Source: CADCVT01 sp036389485
Lineage (GTDB): Bacteria > Actinomycetota > Thermoleophilia > Solirubrobacterales > Solirubrobacteraceae
Length of the DNA stretch: 64,000 bases
Direction of reading: 5' to 3'
Assembly (NCBI GenBank): GCA_036389485.1
Contig: DASVPR010000048.1
Location: 17,642-81,641, forward strand
Part shown: piece after piece, positions 41,295 through 48,888 of the stretch
How the letters are laid out: every line of letters starts with the position of its first letter
Numbering within the stretch: position 1 is the first letter of the stretch
Translations under genes and position numbers: made by a program
The notes under the pieces: model-generated
Database searches by the model: none
The model's input: only the letters and a program-made list of their open reading frames with translations
Told to the model about the DNA's origin: nothing

Positions 41295-42093
41295 GCTGCC
41301 GCGGCCGGCCGTCGTCACCGCGTTCGCCCGGCGCGACCGGCAGACGAGCACGTCCTACCGCGCGGCGCGCGTGGTCGACCTCCTGCTGAGCGCGCTCGCG
41401 CTGCTCATCTACTACTACATCTCGCAGCTCTTCTCGCGGCCCACCCTGAGCCTGCAAGGCGCGCCGACCTACTTCTCGTTCGTCGCCGTCGGCCTGTCGC
41501 TGGCGGTCATCGTGCAGGCGGGCAGCGTCGGGCTCGTCTCGACGCTGCGCAACGAGCAGTTCACCGGGACGCTCGAGGCGCTGTGCGCCAAGCCGGTCAG
41601 CTCGGCGGAGCTGGCGCTCGGGCTCGCGCTCTACCCGTTCCTGTTCGCGCTGGCCCGCGCCGTCGTCTACCTCGCGATCGCCGGGCTCCTGCTCGGGGCC
41701 GACTTCTCCGAGATGAGCCCAGTGGGCTTCGTCGTCGGGCTCGTGCTGACGGGGCTCGCGCTGATGAGCGTCGGCATCGCGCTGGCCGCGTTCGTGTTCG
41801 TCGTCAAGCGCGGCGAGGCGGTCAGCGGCGTCGTGGTGACCGCGCTCGTGCTGCTCGGCGGCGCGTACTTCCCGGTCTCCATCTTCCCGTCGGCGGTCGA
41901 GGCGATGGCCAAGGCGGTCCCGACGCGGTTCGCGTTCGAGGGCGTCCGGGCGGCGCTCTTCAACGGCGACGGCTGGGTGGAGCCGATGCTGAAGCTCGCG
42001 GCGTTCGGCGCCGTGTCGCTGCCGATCGCCGTCTTCGTGTTCGACCGTGCGCTGCGGTTCGCGAAGCAGAGGGGCACGCTTGGCCAGTACTGA
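41278..42093 (+). CDS. ABC-2 type exporter permease, RiPP-like locus 2
   Basis: A 271-residue membrane protein with six predicted helices. It carries Asn-Glu-Gln-Phe-Thr-Gly-Thr-Leu-Glu-Ala in the cytoplasmic coupling region and Leu-Gly-Gly-Ala-Tyr-Phe-Pro-Val-Ser-Ile-Phe-Pro near helix 5, both matching the permease at 11563. TTG 41278 overlaps the ATPase stop by 17 nt, the same kind of overlap (17 nt) seen in locus 1, supporting common origin. The permease stop overlaps the next gene by 14 nt. Confidence 0.87.
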   Translation: MTSPPRLPRPAVVTAFARRDRQTSTSYRAARVVDLLLSALALLIYYYISQLFSRPTLSLQGAPTYFSFVAVGLSLAVIVQAGSVGLVSTLRNEQFTGTLEALCAKPVSSAELALGLALYPFLFALARAVVYLAIAGLLLGADFSEMSPVGFVVGLVLTGLALMSVGIALAAFVFVVKRGEAVSGVVVTALVLLGGAYFPVSIFPSAVEAMAKAVPTRFAFEGVRAALFNGDGWVEPMLKLAAFGAVSLPIAVFVFDRALRFAKQRGTLGQY

Positions 42094-43270
42094 CCGCCAT
42101 CCGCTCCGCGTGACGCCGTTCGAGCTCGCGAGCGGCATCGTCGTCGGGGAGGCCCCGGCGGCGGCGCGGCCGGAGATCGGCCCCGGCGGGTCGACGCCGC
42201 GCGAGGCGCTCGAGGCCGCGATCCTGCCCGCGCTGCGCCGCCCGCCGTGCGTCGTGAGCTTCTCGGGGGGGCTGGACTCGTCGCTCGTGCTCGCGGTCGC
42301 GGCGCGGCTTGCCGAGCGCGAGGGCCTGGCGCCGCCGGTGCCGGTGACGCTCACCGTGCCGTCGGCGCCCGCCGCGGAGGAGTCGTGGTGGCAGCGGCGC
42401 GTCGTGTACCACGTCGGCCTGGTCGACGAGTGGGTGCAGCTCGCGTTCGCCGAGGGCGAGCTGGACTGGATCGGGCCGGTCGCCGAGCCGGTGCTGCGCC
42501 GGCACGGCGTGCTGATGCCGCCCAACGCGTTCATGCACGCGCCCCTGCTCGAGCGGGCCCGGGGCGGGTCGCTGCTGACCGGCGTCGGCGGCGACAACCT
42601 CCTCACGGGGTGGACGGGCCGGCGCGCGAGCGAGGCGCTGGCGCGCCGCGTCCGGCCGCAGCCGCGCGACCTGCTCCGCGTCGCGTTCGCCTACGGGCCG
42701 GCCGAGGTGCGCGCGCTGGTGCTGCGCCTGCGCGTCGAGGCGCCCGAGTGGCTCACGCCCGCCGCGCGCGAGGAGGCGGTGCGCCGCCTGGCCGGCGAGG
42801 GCGCGTCGGAGCCCGCGCGGTGGGACCGGCGGGTCCGGTGGGCGGCGCGCCGGCGGCGGCTCGCCGCGATCCGGTGGAGCCTCGGCCTCCTCGGCGCCGA
42901 CACCGACACGCGGCTGTTCCATCCGCTGTGCGACCCGGGGTTCGCGTACGCGCTGGGCCGCGCGGGCGGTCGCGGCGGGCTGGGCGACCGAAACGCGATC
43001 GTCGGCGCGATCGCCGGCGACGCCCTGCCGGACGAGCTGCTCCTGCGCCCCGACAAGGCGCTGTTCCACGAGGTGCTGTACAGCACGCGCTTCCGCGCGT
43101 TCGTCGCCGAGTGGGCGGGCGAGGGCGTCGATGCGGAGCTGGTCGATCGCGCAGCGCTGGCGGCGGAGTGGCACAAGGACGTGCCGCACGTCCACAGCGC
43201 GATGCTGGTGCAGGCCGCCTGGCTGTCAGCCCAGGGCGGCGAGCCGGTCGACGACGGCGCCGAGCGCTGA
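42080..43270 (+). CDS. Asparagine-synthetase-like enzyme (possible lasso cyclase), copy 2
   Basis: A 396-residue protein with PP-loop Ser-Gly-Gly-Leu-Asp-Ser-Ser (62-68) and Gly-Val-Gly-Gly-Asp-Asn-Leu-Leu, but no glutaminase domain. It is similar along its length to the copies at 13282 and 44287 (Pro-Cys-Val-Val-Ser-Phe-Ser-Gly-Gly; Arg-Pro-Asp-Lys-Ala near the end, where the Lys may bind pyrophosphate). TTG 42080 is chosen because AGAGGGG lies six bases upstream and it overlaps the permease by 14 nt; GTG 42110 is possible. The 3' end overlaps the convergent kinase-like gene by 45 bp. It may activate an Asp carboxylate for ring closure. Confidence 0.82.
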   Translation: MASTDRHPLRVTPFELASGIVVGEAPAAARPEIGPGGSTPREALEAAILPALRRPPCVVSFSGGLDSSLVLAVAARLAEREGLAPPVPVTLTVPSAPAAEESWWQRRVVYHVGLVDEWVQLAFAEGELDWIGPVAEPVLRRHGVLMPPNAFMHAPLLERARGGSLLTGVGGDNLLTGWTGRRASEALARRVRPQPRDLLRVAFAYGPAEVRALVLRLRVEAPEWLTPAAREEAVRRLAGEGASEPARWDRRVRWAARRRRLAAIRWSLGLLGADTDTRLFHPLCDPGFAYALGRAGGRGGLGDRNAIVGAIAGDALPDELLLRPDKALFHEVLYSTRFRAFVAEWAGEGVDAELVDRAALAAEWHKDVPHVHSAMLVQAAWLSAQGGEPVDDGAER

Positions 43271-44014
43271 GAAGTCGCGCGGGCGGCGCAGCTCCCAGAC
43301 CGGGAGCTTGACGAGGTCGAGCAGGCCGAGCGGATCCTCGCCGGGCAGGCGGGCCGAGCGCTGCGCGGCCAGCGGGGCGAAGCGCTCGGCGGGCGGCAGA
43401 AGTCGCAGCCCGACGTCGTCGCCCCACGCCAGCACGACCCATCCGGCCACCGGCAGCTCGGCCGGCGCCTCCGGCAGGCGGAAGCGCTCGCGCGTGCCGT
43501 CGCGGACCGCGATCCCGCCGCCCTCGAGACCGGCGCCCTCCGCCGCGCCGGGACGCAGGTCGAGCGCGCGGGGGCCGGCGAGCGCCCGCCCGTCCTCGAT
43601 CACGAGCACGTCGTCGGTGACGATGGCGTGACCCGCGGCGTGCAGCGCGGCGAGCAGCGTGCTCTTGCCCGCCTCGCGCCCGCCGATCACGCCCCAGGCG
43701 GCGCCGTCGACGGCGAACGCGCCGGCGTGCAGGCTCTCCCGCCCGTCCCACCGGGCGAAGACCGCGCCGACCGGCGCGAGGTACGGATGGGCCAGCTCCT
43801 CGTCGGAGATCGGGTACGGCGTGCGGAAGATGGCGGTGCGCTCCCGCCGCCGGAGGGTCAGCGAGCCGCCGGCGACGAGGGGGAACGTCGCGTCGTCCGG
43901 GCCGACCCGGACCGGCGCCGACGCGTCGCCTCGCTCCCGAACGATGTCGATACCTGACCATCGTTCACCGGCCGGGCTCAAGAGATCCGGCGTTTCGATG
44001 GACGGAATTACCAC
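43226..44014 (-). CDS. HPr-kinase-like protein
   Basis: A 262-residue protein. The C-terminal half has an HPrK-type P-loop Gly-Gly-Arg-Glu-Ala-Gly-Lys-Ser-Thr (111-119), preceded by Leu-His-Ala-Gly-Ala-Phe-Ala-Val-Asp-Gly and followed by Ala-Ile-Val-Thr-Asp-Asp-Val-Leu-Val-Ile (acidic pair 134-135). The N-terminal HPrK regulatory domain is absent. Such kinases occur in lasso gene clusters, where one type phosphorylates a serine of the precursor. GTG 44014 is preferred: the earlier ATG at 44092 would start only two bases from the divergent precursor gene and cover its ribosome site. It sits directly across from the precursor at 44094. Confidence 0.75.
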   Translation of the reverse strand: MVIPSIETPDLLSPAGERWSGIDIVRERGDASAPVRVGPDDATFPLVAGGSLTLRRRERTAIFRTPYPISDEELAHPYLAPVGAVFARWDGRESLHAGAFAVDGAAWGVIGGREAGKSTLLAALHAAGHAIVTDDVLVIEDGRALAGPRALDLRPGAAEGAGLEGGGIAVRDGTRERFRLPEAPAELPVAGWVVLAWGDDVGLRLLPPAERFAPLAAQRSARLPGEDPLGLLDLVKLPVWELRRPRDFSALGAVVDRLAALG

Positions 44015-44093
44015 CCCATAGGCCCCGCGTGGTAGGTTCCGCTCGCTGTGTGAGGGCACAGCAGCACGCCGGTACTTCCAATCAGGAGGCACG

Positions 44094-44273
44094 ATGCCGC
44101 AGGCAGACTATTACGCTCCTACGCTCGTCGAACTCGGCTCGGTCCACGAGCTGACCCTCGGCGCCGGTGGCGGCTTCCCGGACAGCTGCGACCTCGCCGT
44201 CGGCTCCGTCGTGGGCTCCGACCCGTGCTCCGGGCAGGAGTTCCCGCCCGGCTCGGGCCTCACCAAGCCGTAG
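44094..44273 (+). CDS. Lasso-type RiPP precursor peptide 2
   Basis: A 59-residue peptide, ATG 44094, with AGGAGG four bases upstream. The leader has Tyr7-x-Pro9-x-Leu11-x3-Gly15 and His-Glu-Leu-Thr-Leu, nearly the same as precursor 1. Cleavage after Leu22 would give a 37-residue core starting Gly-Ala-Gly-Gly-Gly-Phe-Pro-Asp, so Gly1 and Asp8 could form an eight-residue ring, in register with Asp8 of precursor 1. The rest has two cysteines (core positions 10 and 23), possibly a disulfide, several Gly-Ser steps, and a Lys-Pro end. It is unusually long for a lasso core. It is flanked by the kinase-like gene and a synthetase-like gene. Confidence 0.82.
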   Translation: MPQADYYAPTLVELGSVHELTLGAGGGFPDSCDLAVGSVVGSDPCSGQEFPPGSGLTKP

Positions 44274-44286
44274 CACGCACGGACAG

Positions 44287-45444
44287 CTGAGACTGCAGGA
44301 CGCGACGGCGGGCTCTCTCGCCGTCGCTCTGTGTCCGCTCGACGTCGCGACGCACCTCGTGCTCGGCGAGGCGTCGCCCTCGCCCGAGCTTCCGGCGACG
44401 GACGAGCCGCCGCGCCGCGCCCTCGAGGCCGCCGTCCGGATCGGGCTCGCGCGGCCCCCGTGTCTCGTCAGCTTCTCCGGCGGGCGCGACTCCTCCGTCG
44501 TCCTCGCCGTCGCCGCGCACGTCGCGCGCCGCGACGGGCTGCCGCTCCCGGTTCCCGCGACGGTCCGCGCGCCCGGCGTCCCCGCGAGCCTGGAGACGGA
44601 GTGGCAGGAGCGGGTCGTGCGGCACCTCGCGCTGCCCGACTGGCATGTCGAGGAGGTCGGCGACGAGCTGGACTACGTCGGTCCGGTGGCGCAGCGCGGG
44701 CTCGCGCGGCACGGCCTGCTCTTCCCGGCGCAGGCGCACTTCCACGTCCCGCTGCTCGCGCGGGCGCGCGGCGGGTCGCTGCTGACCGGCGCGGGCGGCG
44801 ACAACGTGCTGGAGGTGGGGCCGCGGGCCAAGGCGCGCTACGCGCTGCGGCGGCTGCGCGAGGGCCACCAGCGGACGGCGGTCACGCCGCTGCTCGGCGT
44901 GACGCCGGCCGCGGTGCGGCGCGCGTACATGCGCCGGCGTCCCCTCCGGGTCCCGTGGCTGCGCCCCGCCGCGCAGCGCGAGCTCGAGCGGCGCACGCTC
45001 GACGAGCTGCCGCCGGTCCCCGCCGCCGCAGCCCTGCGGTGGACGGTCCGGCGGCGCTGGCTCGACGCGCTGCGCCGCAGCCTCGACCTGCTGGCCGCCG
45101 ACGCCGGCGCGGCGATCCACCACCCGCTGCTCGACCCCGGCTTCGTCGCTGCGGTGGCGCGCGACGCCGGCTGGGCCGGCCACGGCGGGCGCTCGCGGTT
45201 CCTGCCACGCCTCGTCGGCGACCTCGTCCCGCGCGACGTCCTGCTGCGCCGCGACAAGACCTCGTTCCGCGACGTGTACTGGACGCGCCACGCCGACGAG
45301 GTGGTCGCGCGCTGGGACGGCGGCGGGCTCGACGACGACGTCATCGAGGCCGAGCGGCTGCGCGAGGTGTGGACGGCCGGCCGGCCGAACCCGGCGACCG
45401 CGCTGCTGCTGCAGTCAGTCTGGCTGGCCGGCCGGGGCCGGTGA
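44287..45444 (+). CDS. Asparagine-synthetase-like enzyme (possible lasso cyclase), copy 3; start unresolved
   Basis: About 385 residues, with PP-loop Ser-Gly-Gly-Arg-Asp-Ser-Ser and Gly-Ala-Gly-Gly-Asp-Asn-Val-Leu, and no glutaminase domain. It is closest to copy 1: both have Cys/Arg-Pro-Leu-Asp-Val-Ala near the N-terminus and Thr-Glu-Trp-Gln-Glu-Arg-Val-Val-Arg-His-Leu further on. That N-terminal homology lies upstream of GTG 44359, while the only earlier standard start in frame is GTG 44167, inside the precursor gene. CTG at 44287, 44293 or 44329 would suit the homology. It lies just after the precursor stop and overlaps the convergent dehydrogenase by 30 bp. Probably acts on the peptide at 44094. 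Confidence 0.78.
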   Translation: MRLQDATAGSLAVALCPLDVATHLVLGEASPSPELPATDEPPRRALEAAVRIGLARPPCLVSFSGGRDSSVVLAVAAHVARRDGLPLPVPATVRAPGVPASLETEWQERVVRHLALPDWHVEEVGDELDYVGPVAQRGLARHGLLFPAQAHFHVPLLARARGGSLLTGAGGDNVLEVGPRAKARYALRRLREGHQRTAVTPLLGVTPAAVRRAYMRRRPLRVPWLRPAAQRELERRTLDELPPVPAAAALRWTVRRRWLDALRRSLDLLAADAGAAIHHPLLDPGFVAAVARDAGWAGHGGRSRFLPRLVGDLVPRDVLLRRDKTSFRDVYWTRHADEVVARWDGGGLDDDVIEAERLREVWTAGRPNPATALLLQSVWLAGRGR

Positions 45445-46689
45445 CATCGCGACGATCTCCGCGGCGTAGCCGAACACCTGCGCGGCGCCGAAGCAGTTCC
45501 ACGGGTCGATGACGAGCGCGTCCGGGGCGGCGAGGCGCGAGATCTCGCGCAGCGGGCCGGCCCCGCAGAACTCCCGGTGGTTGGTGGCGACGACGACGGC
45601 GGCCGCGTCGCGGACGGCGTCCTCGAACGACTGCGTCGGCGTCGGGACGTGCGGGTCGTGCACGGCGACCTCGACCAGCTCGCGCTCGAGCAGGCGCACG
45701 AGCTTGTGGGCGAGCGAGTCGCGCTCGTCGTCGGTGTCGGCCTTGAACGCGAGGCCGAGGACGGCGACCCGCTTGCCGCGCAGCGAGCCCAGCCGCCGCT
45801 TCATCCCCTCCACGAGGAAGAGCGGGACGCTCTCGTTCACCCGGCTGACCGCGAGCAGCATGCCGGGCGCGTGCGAGCGCTCCTCGCTGAACGTGAAGTC
45901 CTTGCGCAGGCAGGTCCCGGCGGTGAAGCCCGGCATCTTGATCCCGCCGCGGGGGTAGTCGCGGTTGATCAGCTCGATGACGTCGAAGACGTTCGCGCCG
46001 TACTGCTCGCAGTCCATCATCAGGAGGTTGGGCAGGGCGAACGTCGCGTAGCGCAGGATGTTGGTCCAGATCTTCGCCAGCTCGGCCTGGACCGGCGTGG
46101 TCTCGATGACGGCCGAGTCGTAGACCTCGAACAGCTCGCGGCAGACCGCGGTGGAGCGCTCGCCGACGCCGCCGATGATCTGCGGCAGCGAGTCGATCTC
46201 CTCGAAGAACTTCCCGGCGGCGATGCGCTCGGGGGCGTGGGCGACGAACAGGTCCTCGCCCACGGTGAACCCGCGCTTGCTCTCGAGGTAGCCGGCGACG
46301 AACTCCGTCGTGCCGGGGGCGATGGTCGACCTGAGGACGACGCTGTGGCCGTTCTCGAGGACGGGGAGCAGGTCGTCGAGGGCGGAGCGGATGTCGCGCA
46401 TGTCGATCTCGATGTGCGAGAACGACGGGGTCCCGATCGTGAGGATGATGTGCTTCGCGCGGGCGGCGTCCGCGACGCGGTCGGTGACCTCGAGCCGCCC
46501 GCTCTGATGGACGCGCTGCATCACCTCGGCGCCGCCGGTCTCCTCGAACGGCATGCGGCCCTCGTTCACGGCCGTGAGCCGGTCGGCGTCGCGGTCGACG
46601 CCGACGACGCTCAGGCCGCGGTCGGCGAGCGAGAGCGCGAGGGGCAGCCCGACCCGGCCGAGCCCGATGACGGAGACGTCGCGGTCCAC
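45415..46689 (-). CDS. UDP-glucose/GDP-mannose dehydrogenase family enzyme
   Basis: A 424-residue NAD-dependent four-electron dehydrogenase. It has the dinucleotide fold Val-Ile-Gly-Leu-Gly-Arg-Val-Gly-Leu-Pro-Leu-Ala (7-18), Lys206/Asn210 in Ala-Glu-Leu-Ala-Lys-Ile-Trp-Thr-Asn, and the catalytic Cys260 in Gly-Thr-Cys-Leu-Arg-Lys-Asp. The length and the Leu-Ala-Phe-Lys-Ala-Asp-Thr-Asp-Asp-Glu-Arg segment suit the UDP-ManNAc/UDP-sugar group. The product would be a nucleotide-linked uronic acid. If UDP-glucose is the substrate, it would feed the UDP-xylose synthase at 50137 and the epimerase at 24138; this is inferred. It is co-directional with the WecG-like gene, 11 bp apart. Confidence 0.87.
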   Translation of the reverse strand: MDRDVSVIGLGRVGLPLALSLADRGLSVVGVDRDADRLTAVNEGRMPFEETGGAEVMQRVHQSGRLEVTDRVADAARAKHIILTIGTPSFSHIEIDMRDIRSALDDLLPVLENGHSVVLRSTIAPGTTEFVAGYLESKRGFTVGEDLFVAHAPERIAAGKFFEEIDSLPQIIGGVGERSTAVCRELFEVYDSAVIETTPVQAELAKIWTNILRYATFALPNLLMMDCEQYGANVFDVIELINRDYPRGGIKMPGFTAGTCLRKDFTFSEERSHAPGMLLAVSRVNESVPLFLVEGMKRRLGSLRGKRVAVLGLAFKADTDDERDSLAHKLVRLLERELVEVAVHDPHVPTPTQSFEDAVRDAAAVVVATNHREFCGAGPLREISRLAAPDALVIDPWNCFGAAQVFGYAAEIVAMSPAPAGQPD

Positions 46690-46700
46690 GCCTTGTCAGG

Positions 46701-47546
46701 CTAGCGGCGGGGGCGGCGCGCTCGCGCGCGCGTGTACTGCCTGGCGAACCCGGCCACGAAGCGCGGGTTGTACCTGGCGTAGCGCCGCCAGAGGCGCCGC
46801 GGCTCCTTCGAGAGCCGGAAGACCCACTCCAGCCCGACGTTCTGCATCCACGTCGGGGCCTGCGGGACGAGGCCCGCGTGGAAGTCGAACGCGGCGCCGA
46901 CGCCGATCAGCATCGGGGCGTCCAGGAGCGGGCGCATCTCGCGCATCCAGATCTCCTGCTTGGGCTGGCCGGTGCCGACCCAGACGACGTCGGCCTTGGA
47001 GCGGTTGATGTCGTCGACGACCCACTGGCGCTCGTCGCCGGTCAGCGGGCGGAACGGCGGCGAGTAGCCGCCGACGATCTTGAGGCCCGGGTAGCGGCGG
47101 CGCAGCCTGAGCGCCAGTTCGACGAGCGCGCCCTGGTTGCGGCCGCCGTAGAGGTACATCTTGGTGTCCGTCCCGGCCGCGCGCGCGCAGTACTTCGCCA
47201 TGAGGTCCGGCCCGTAGACGCGCGTGGCGTGCTCGTGGCCGAGGGCCTTCAGCGCCCAGACGAGCGGCTGGCCGTCCGGGACGACCAGGCTCATGTCGGT
47301 GACCGCGTCGCGGGTCGTGTCGTCCTCCTGGGCGACCATCACCAGGTGGACGGCGGCGGCGCTCAGCGTCGCCTTGCCGCTGGTCTCGATCGTCGCGTCG
47401 ATCCAGTCCATCGTCCGCTCGTAGTCCGCGAGGGCGAGGGGGACGCCGAGGACCTCGGCGGTCTCGGGCTTGCTCTCCGGCGCGTCGTTCGCGACCGGCG
47501 AGACGGCCTGATCGGCGCGCGTGATGTCGATGAGCGGCTGGTTCAT
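46701..47546 (-). CDS. WecG/TagA/CpsF-family glycosyltransferase
   Basis: A 281-residue GT26-type enzyme. Diagnostic segments are Val-Pro-Asp-Gly-Gln-Pro-Leu-Val-Trp, Arg-Val-Tyr-Gly-Pro-Asp-Leu-Met, Tyr-Leu-Tyr-Gly-Gly, and Gly-Thr-Gly-Gln-Pro-Lys-Gln-Glu, which together define the WecG/TagA/CpsF family. Family members add N-acetylmannosamine(-uronate) or a similar sugar to a lipid-linked acceptor. The dehydrogenase next door would fit an uronic acid donor. The basic tail may bind the membrane. ATG 47546 begins about 35 variable residues before the fold. A 202-bp gap to the divergent dehydratase gene at 47749 shows no gene. Confidence 0.9.
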   Translation of the reverse strand: MNQPLIDITRADQAVSPVANDAPESKPETAEVLGVPLALADYERTMDWIDATIETSGKATLSAAAVHLVMVAQEDDTTRDAVTDMSLVVPDGQPLVWALKALGHEHATRVYGPDLMAKYCARAAGTDTKMYLYGGRNQGALVELALRLRRRYPGLKIVGGYSPPFRPLTGDERQWVVDDINRSKADVVWVGTGQPKQEIWMREMRPLLDAPMLIGVGAAFDFHAGLVPQAPTWMQNVGLEWVFRLSKEPRRLWRRYARYNPRFVAGFARQYTRARARRPRR

Positions 47547-47748
47547 GGCTGTTGACCGCCGACTCCAACGGGCGGCCGGCGGAAAAGTCGCGTCCTTGCT
47601 CAGAGCGACGTTCTACGGAGCGCGCGGGACACCTCCGGGGTCACGCTCGGCTCGTAGCATAGCCGCACAAGCTCCCGTCCAAACGCACGGGATCGTGCAT
47701 GCACCGAGCCACGCCCGCCAGACGACTTCCGTCCCTACGATCCCGCGG

Positions 47749-48888
47749 GTGAACGAGACCTTTTGGGCGGGCCGCCGGGTGCTGGTCACGGGGCACACCG
47801 GCTTCAAGGGCGCGTGGCTGTCGCTGTGGCTGGAGTCGCTGGGCGCTTCGGTCGCCGGCCTCTCCCTGGCGCCGCCGTCCTCGCCGTCCTTGCACGAGCT
47901 CGTCGGCGCCCCCTCTTCGCCGCCCGTCGACGTCCGCGACTTCGAGGCGGTCGCCGCCGCGGTCTCGTCCGCCTCGCCGTCGGTCGTCTTCCACCTCGCC
48001 GCGCAGCCGCTGGTCCGGCGGTCGTATGCCGGGCCGGCCGAGACGTTCGCGGTCAACGTGCAGGGGACGGCGCACGTGCTCGACGCGGCCCGTCGTGCGG
48101 GCGGAGTCGAGGCGATCGTCGTCGTGACCTCCGACAAGTGCTACGAGCCGGTCGAGGGGTCCGACTGGGGCCATCGCGAGACCGACCGCCTCGGCGGCCG
48201 CGACCCGTACTCGGCGTCCAAGGCCGCCGCGGAGATCGTCTGCGCGGCATACCGCTCCTCCTTCGAGTTGCCACTCGCCACCGCGCGCGCCGGCAACGTC
48301 ATCGGCGGCGGCGACTGGGGCGCGGACCGCCTGCTCCCCGACGTCATGCGCGCGGCGCTCGAGGGAACGCCCGTCGAGCTCCGCTCCCCCGGCGCCGTCC
48401 GTCCGTGGCAGCACGTCCTCAACCCGCTCTCCGGCTACCTCCTGCTCGCCGAACGGCTCGCCGCCCGGACACCCTCCGCCTCGGACGGGCCCGCCGCCGT
48501 CGGGGCGCCCGCCGCCGCCGGCGCCACTGGCGCCGCGTCCGGCGCCCCCTCCGCCGCCGGCGCCTGGAACTTCGGCCCCTCCGCGGACGAGGCCCTCCCG
48601 GTCCGCGCCCTCGTCGCGCGCATCGCGTCCCTCTGGGGGCGCGAGATCGCGGTCACCTCGCAGCCCGGCGACCATCCGCGCGAGACGGCGACGCTCCGTC
48701 TCGACTCGACCCGCGCGCGGGTCCGCCTCGGCTGGCAGCCGGCGTGGGACCTCGACGAGGGCCTCCGCGCGATCGTCGACTGGTACCGCGCGTACGAGCG
48801 AGGAGCCGACCTCCGCGAGGTCACGCTCGCGCAGATCGCGGCCTACCAGGCGGCCGCCCGCCGCCGCGAGGAGCTCGCCCCGAGCTAG
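47749..48888 (+). CDS. rfbG: CDP-glucose 4,6-dehydratase
   Basis: A 379-residue SDR dehydratase. It opens with Phe-Trp-x-Gly-Arg-Arg-Val-Leu-Val-Thr-Gly-His-Thr-Gly-Phe-Lys-Gly-Ala-Trp-Leu, the hallmark of RfbG. It continues with Ala-Ala-Gln-Pro-Leu-Val-Arg-Arg-Ser-Tyr, Thr-Ser-Asp-Lys-Cys-Tyr, Tyr-Ser-Ala-Ser-Lys (catalytic Tyr and Lys), and Gly-Asn-Val-Ile-Gly-Gly-Gly-Asp-Trp. Its product, CDP-4-keto-6-deoxyglucose, leads to 3,6-dideoxy or branched sugars. An Ala/Gly/Pro/Ser-rich insert of about 30 residues sits near 245-275, where relatives are compact. No CDP-glucose pyrophosphorylase or dehydrase partner is visible here. Confidence 0.9.
   Translation: MNETFWAGRRVLVTGHTGFKGAWLSLWLESLGASVAGLSLAPPSSPSLHELVGAPSSPPVDVRDFEAVAAAVSSASPSVVFHLAAQPLVRRSYAGPAETFAVNVQGTAHVLDAARRAGGVEAIVVVTSDKCYEPVEGSDWGHRETDRLGGRDPYSASKAAAEIVCAAYRSSFELPLATARAGNVIGGGDWGADRLLPDVMRAALEGTPVELRSPGAVRPWQHVLNPLSGYLLLAERLAARTPSASDGPAAVGAPAAAGATGAASGAPSAAGAWNFGPSADEALPVRALVARIASLWGREIAVTSQPGDHPRETATLRLDSTRARVRLGWQPAWDLDEGLRAIVDWYRAYERGADLREVTLAQIAAYQAAARRREELAPS

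Noticed and set aside
43226..44092. ATG 44092 as start of the kinase-like gene
   Set aside because: It would leave one base between two divergent start codons and would cover the ribosome site of the precursor. The extra 26 residues show no family features.
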